Of a stretch of DNA of 5,675 nt, positions 5,244 through 5,675 are shown one piece after another. The translations under genes and the position numbers were made by a program. Each line of letters starts with the position of its first letter. Position 1 is the stretch's first letter. This DNA comes from JASJHI01 sp033791105. GTDB taxonomy: Bacteria; Actinomycetota; Acidimicrobiia; Acidimicrobiales; Ilumatobacteraceae. The stretch is taken from the NCBI GenBank assembly GCA_033791105.1, contig JASJHI010000275.1, positions 1 through 5,675 on the forward strand, given 5' to 3'. A model generated the notes under the pieces. The model had not been told where the DNA came from. It searched no databases and was given only the letters and a program-made list of their open reading frames with translations.

Positions 5244-5675
5244 ATGACCGACGCCGAACTCTTTGCCGACGACGTTCCCCACCCGGTCGAGGGTGGCGAA
5301 CCGCCGCCGCTCGAACCCGATCCGCACCCGGCCGACGTCGAACCCTCCCGCCGGGGCCCGTCACCGTTCGCCCAGGGGCTCAACCCCGACCAGCTCGACG
5401 CGGTCGTTCACGAGGAGGGGCCACTGCTCGTGGTCGCCGGAGCCGGGTCGGGCAAAACTCGCGTGCTCACGCATCGCATCGCTCATCTGATCCACCTCGG
5501 TGTCCATCCGTCGAAGATCCTCGCGATCACGTTCACCAACAAAGCGGCGGCGGAGATGCGCGAACGCGTCGGTGTGCTCGTCGGACCCGTCGTGCGCACG
5601 ATGTGGGTGTCCACGGTCCACTCGGCCTGCGTTCGGAGACTGCGGGCCAATGCCGACCTCCTCGGCTATCCCCGC
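5244..5675 (+). CDS. pcrA: UvrD/PcrA-type ATP-dependent DNA helicase (5' part, cut by window edge)
   Basis: First 144 codons of a superfamily 1A 3'-5' DNA helicase; full-length members have about 700-800 residues, so most of the gene lies beyond the window. Such helicases unwind DNA in nucleotide excision repair and remove proteins or stalled polymerase. Visible motifs: the Q motif LNPDQLDAV (46-54, adenine-contacting Q50), motif I AGAGSGKT (65-72, K71), motif Ia AITFTNKAAAEMRERV (94-109) and motif Ib WVSTVHSACVRRLR (121-134). The pattern of Ia and Ib, with MWVST and ACVRRLR-like blocks, resembles mycobacterial UvrD1. In motif Ib the common TFHS is TVHS (V125). The first 45 residues are acidic and Pro-rich, probably a disordered tail, somewhat longer than in many relatives. 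ATG 5244 fits a -10-like TAGAGT just upstream; no other start lies between it and the Q motif that would suit better. The name uvrD would serve equally. Confidence 0.93.
   Translation, partial: MTDAELFADDVPHPVEGGEPPPLEPDPHPADVEPSRRGPSPFAQGLNPDQLDAVVHEEGPLLVVAGAGSGKTRVLTHRIAHLIHLGVHPSKILAITFTNKAAAEMRERVGVLVGPVVRTMWVSTVHSACVRRLRANADLLGYPR

Noticed and set aside
2877..5327. Open frame of about 816 codons on the minus strand, opposite the ABC-F gene and the secreted-protein gene
   Set aside because: It is a by-product of high-GC codon bias in the plus-strand genes. The translation shows no recognisable domain, and the opposite strand carries full ABC-F motifs.
3411..5675. Defence or mobile-element system at the right half of the window
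   Set aside because: The ABC-F protein and the PcrA-type helicase both match housekeeping families, and there is no integrase, transposase, inverted terminal repeat or composition break.

Overview
The window is high-GC DNA with dense, mostly co-directional genes, GTG as well as ATG starts, weak or absent Shine-Dalgarno sequences before several genes, and a UvrD1/PcrA helicase and MprA/MprB-like two-component pair of actinobacterial type. This suggests an actinobacterium, possibly from the Acidimicrobiia; the genus cannot be decided from the sequence alone.

Layout. On the minus strand at the left edge is the 5' part of a fluoride channel gene (crcB/fluC, 1-293), cut by the window. A 113-bp divergent region follows. 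Then, on the plus strand: an OmpR/PhoB-family response regulator (407-1126), its membrane histidine kinase (1143-2447), a 190-bp intergenic region, an unrecognised secreted helical protein (2638-3339), a Uup-type ABC-F ATPase (3411-5183), and the start of a UvrD/PcrA-type superfamily 1 DNA helicase (5244 to the right edge). There is no gene-free stretch longer than 300 bases, and I see no tRNA, rRNA, CRISPR array or mobile element.

How the genes fit together. The regulator and kinase form one operon (16-nt gap). The most interesting signal is regulatory. A 7-bp element close to TTCTCAC occurs in tandem with exact 11-bp periodicity (7-4-7, the usual geometry of OmpR/PhoB operators) twice just before the regulator gene (366-383) and four times before the secreted-protein gene (2534-2573). 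In both places the last repeat ends exactly 10 nt before a CAC(N)2T hexamer that could be a -10 element. This predicts that the regulator activates its own operon and the secreted protein, making the three genes one envelope-sensing unit. The ABC-F and helicase genes look like ordinary housekeeping genes with their own, probably leaderless or nearly leaderless, promoters.

No complete novel system such as a defence island is visible. What deserves a second look is the predicted regulon, the unknown secreted protein, the shortened first nucleotide-binding domain of the ABC-F protein, and hairpins that enclose two stop codons.
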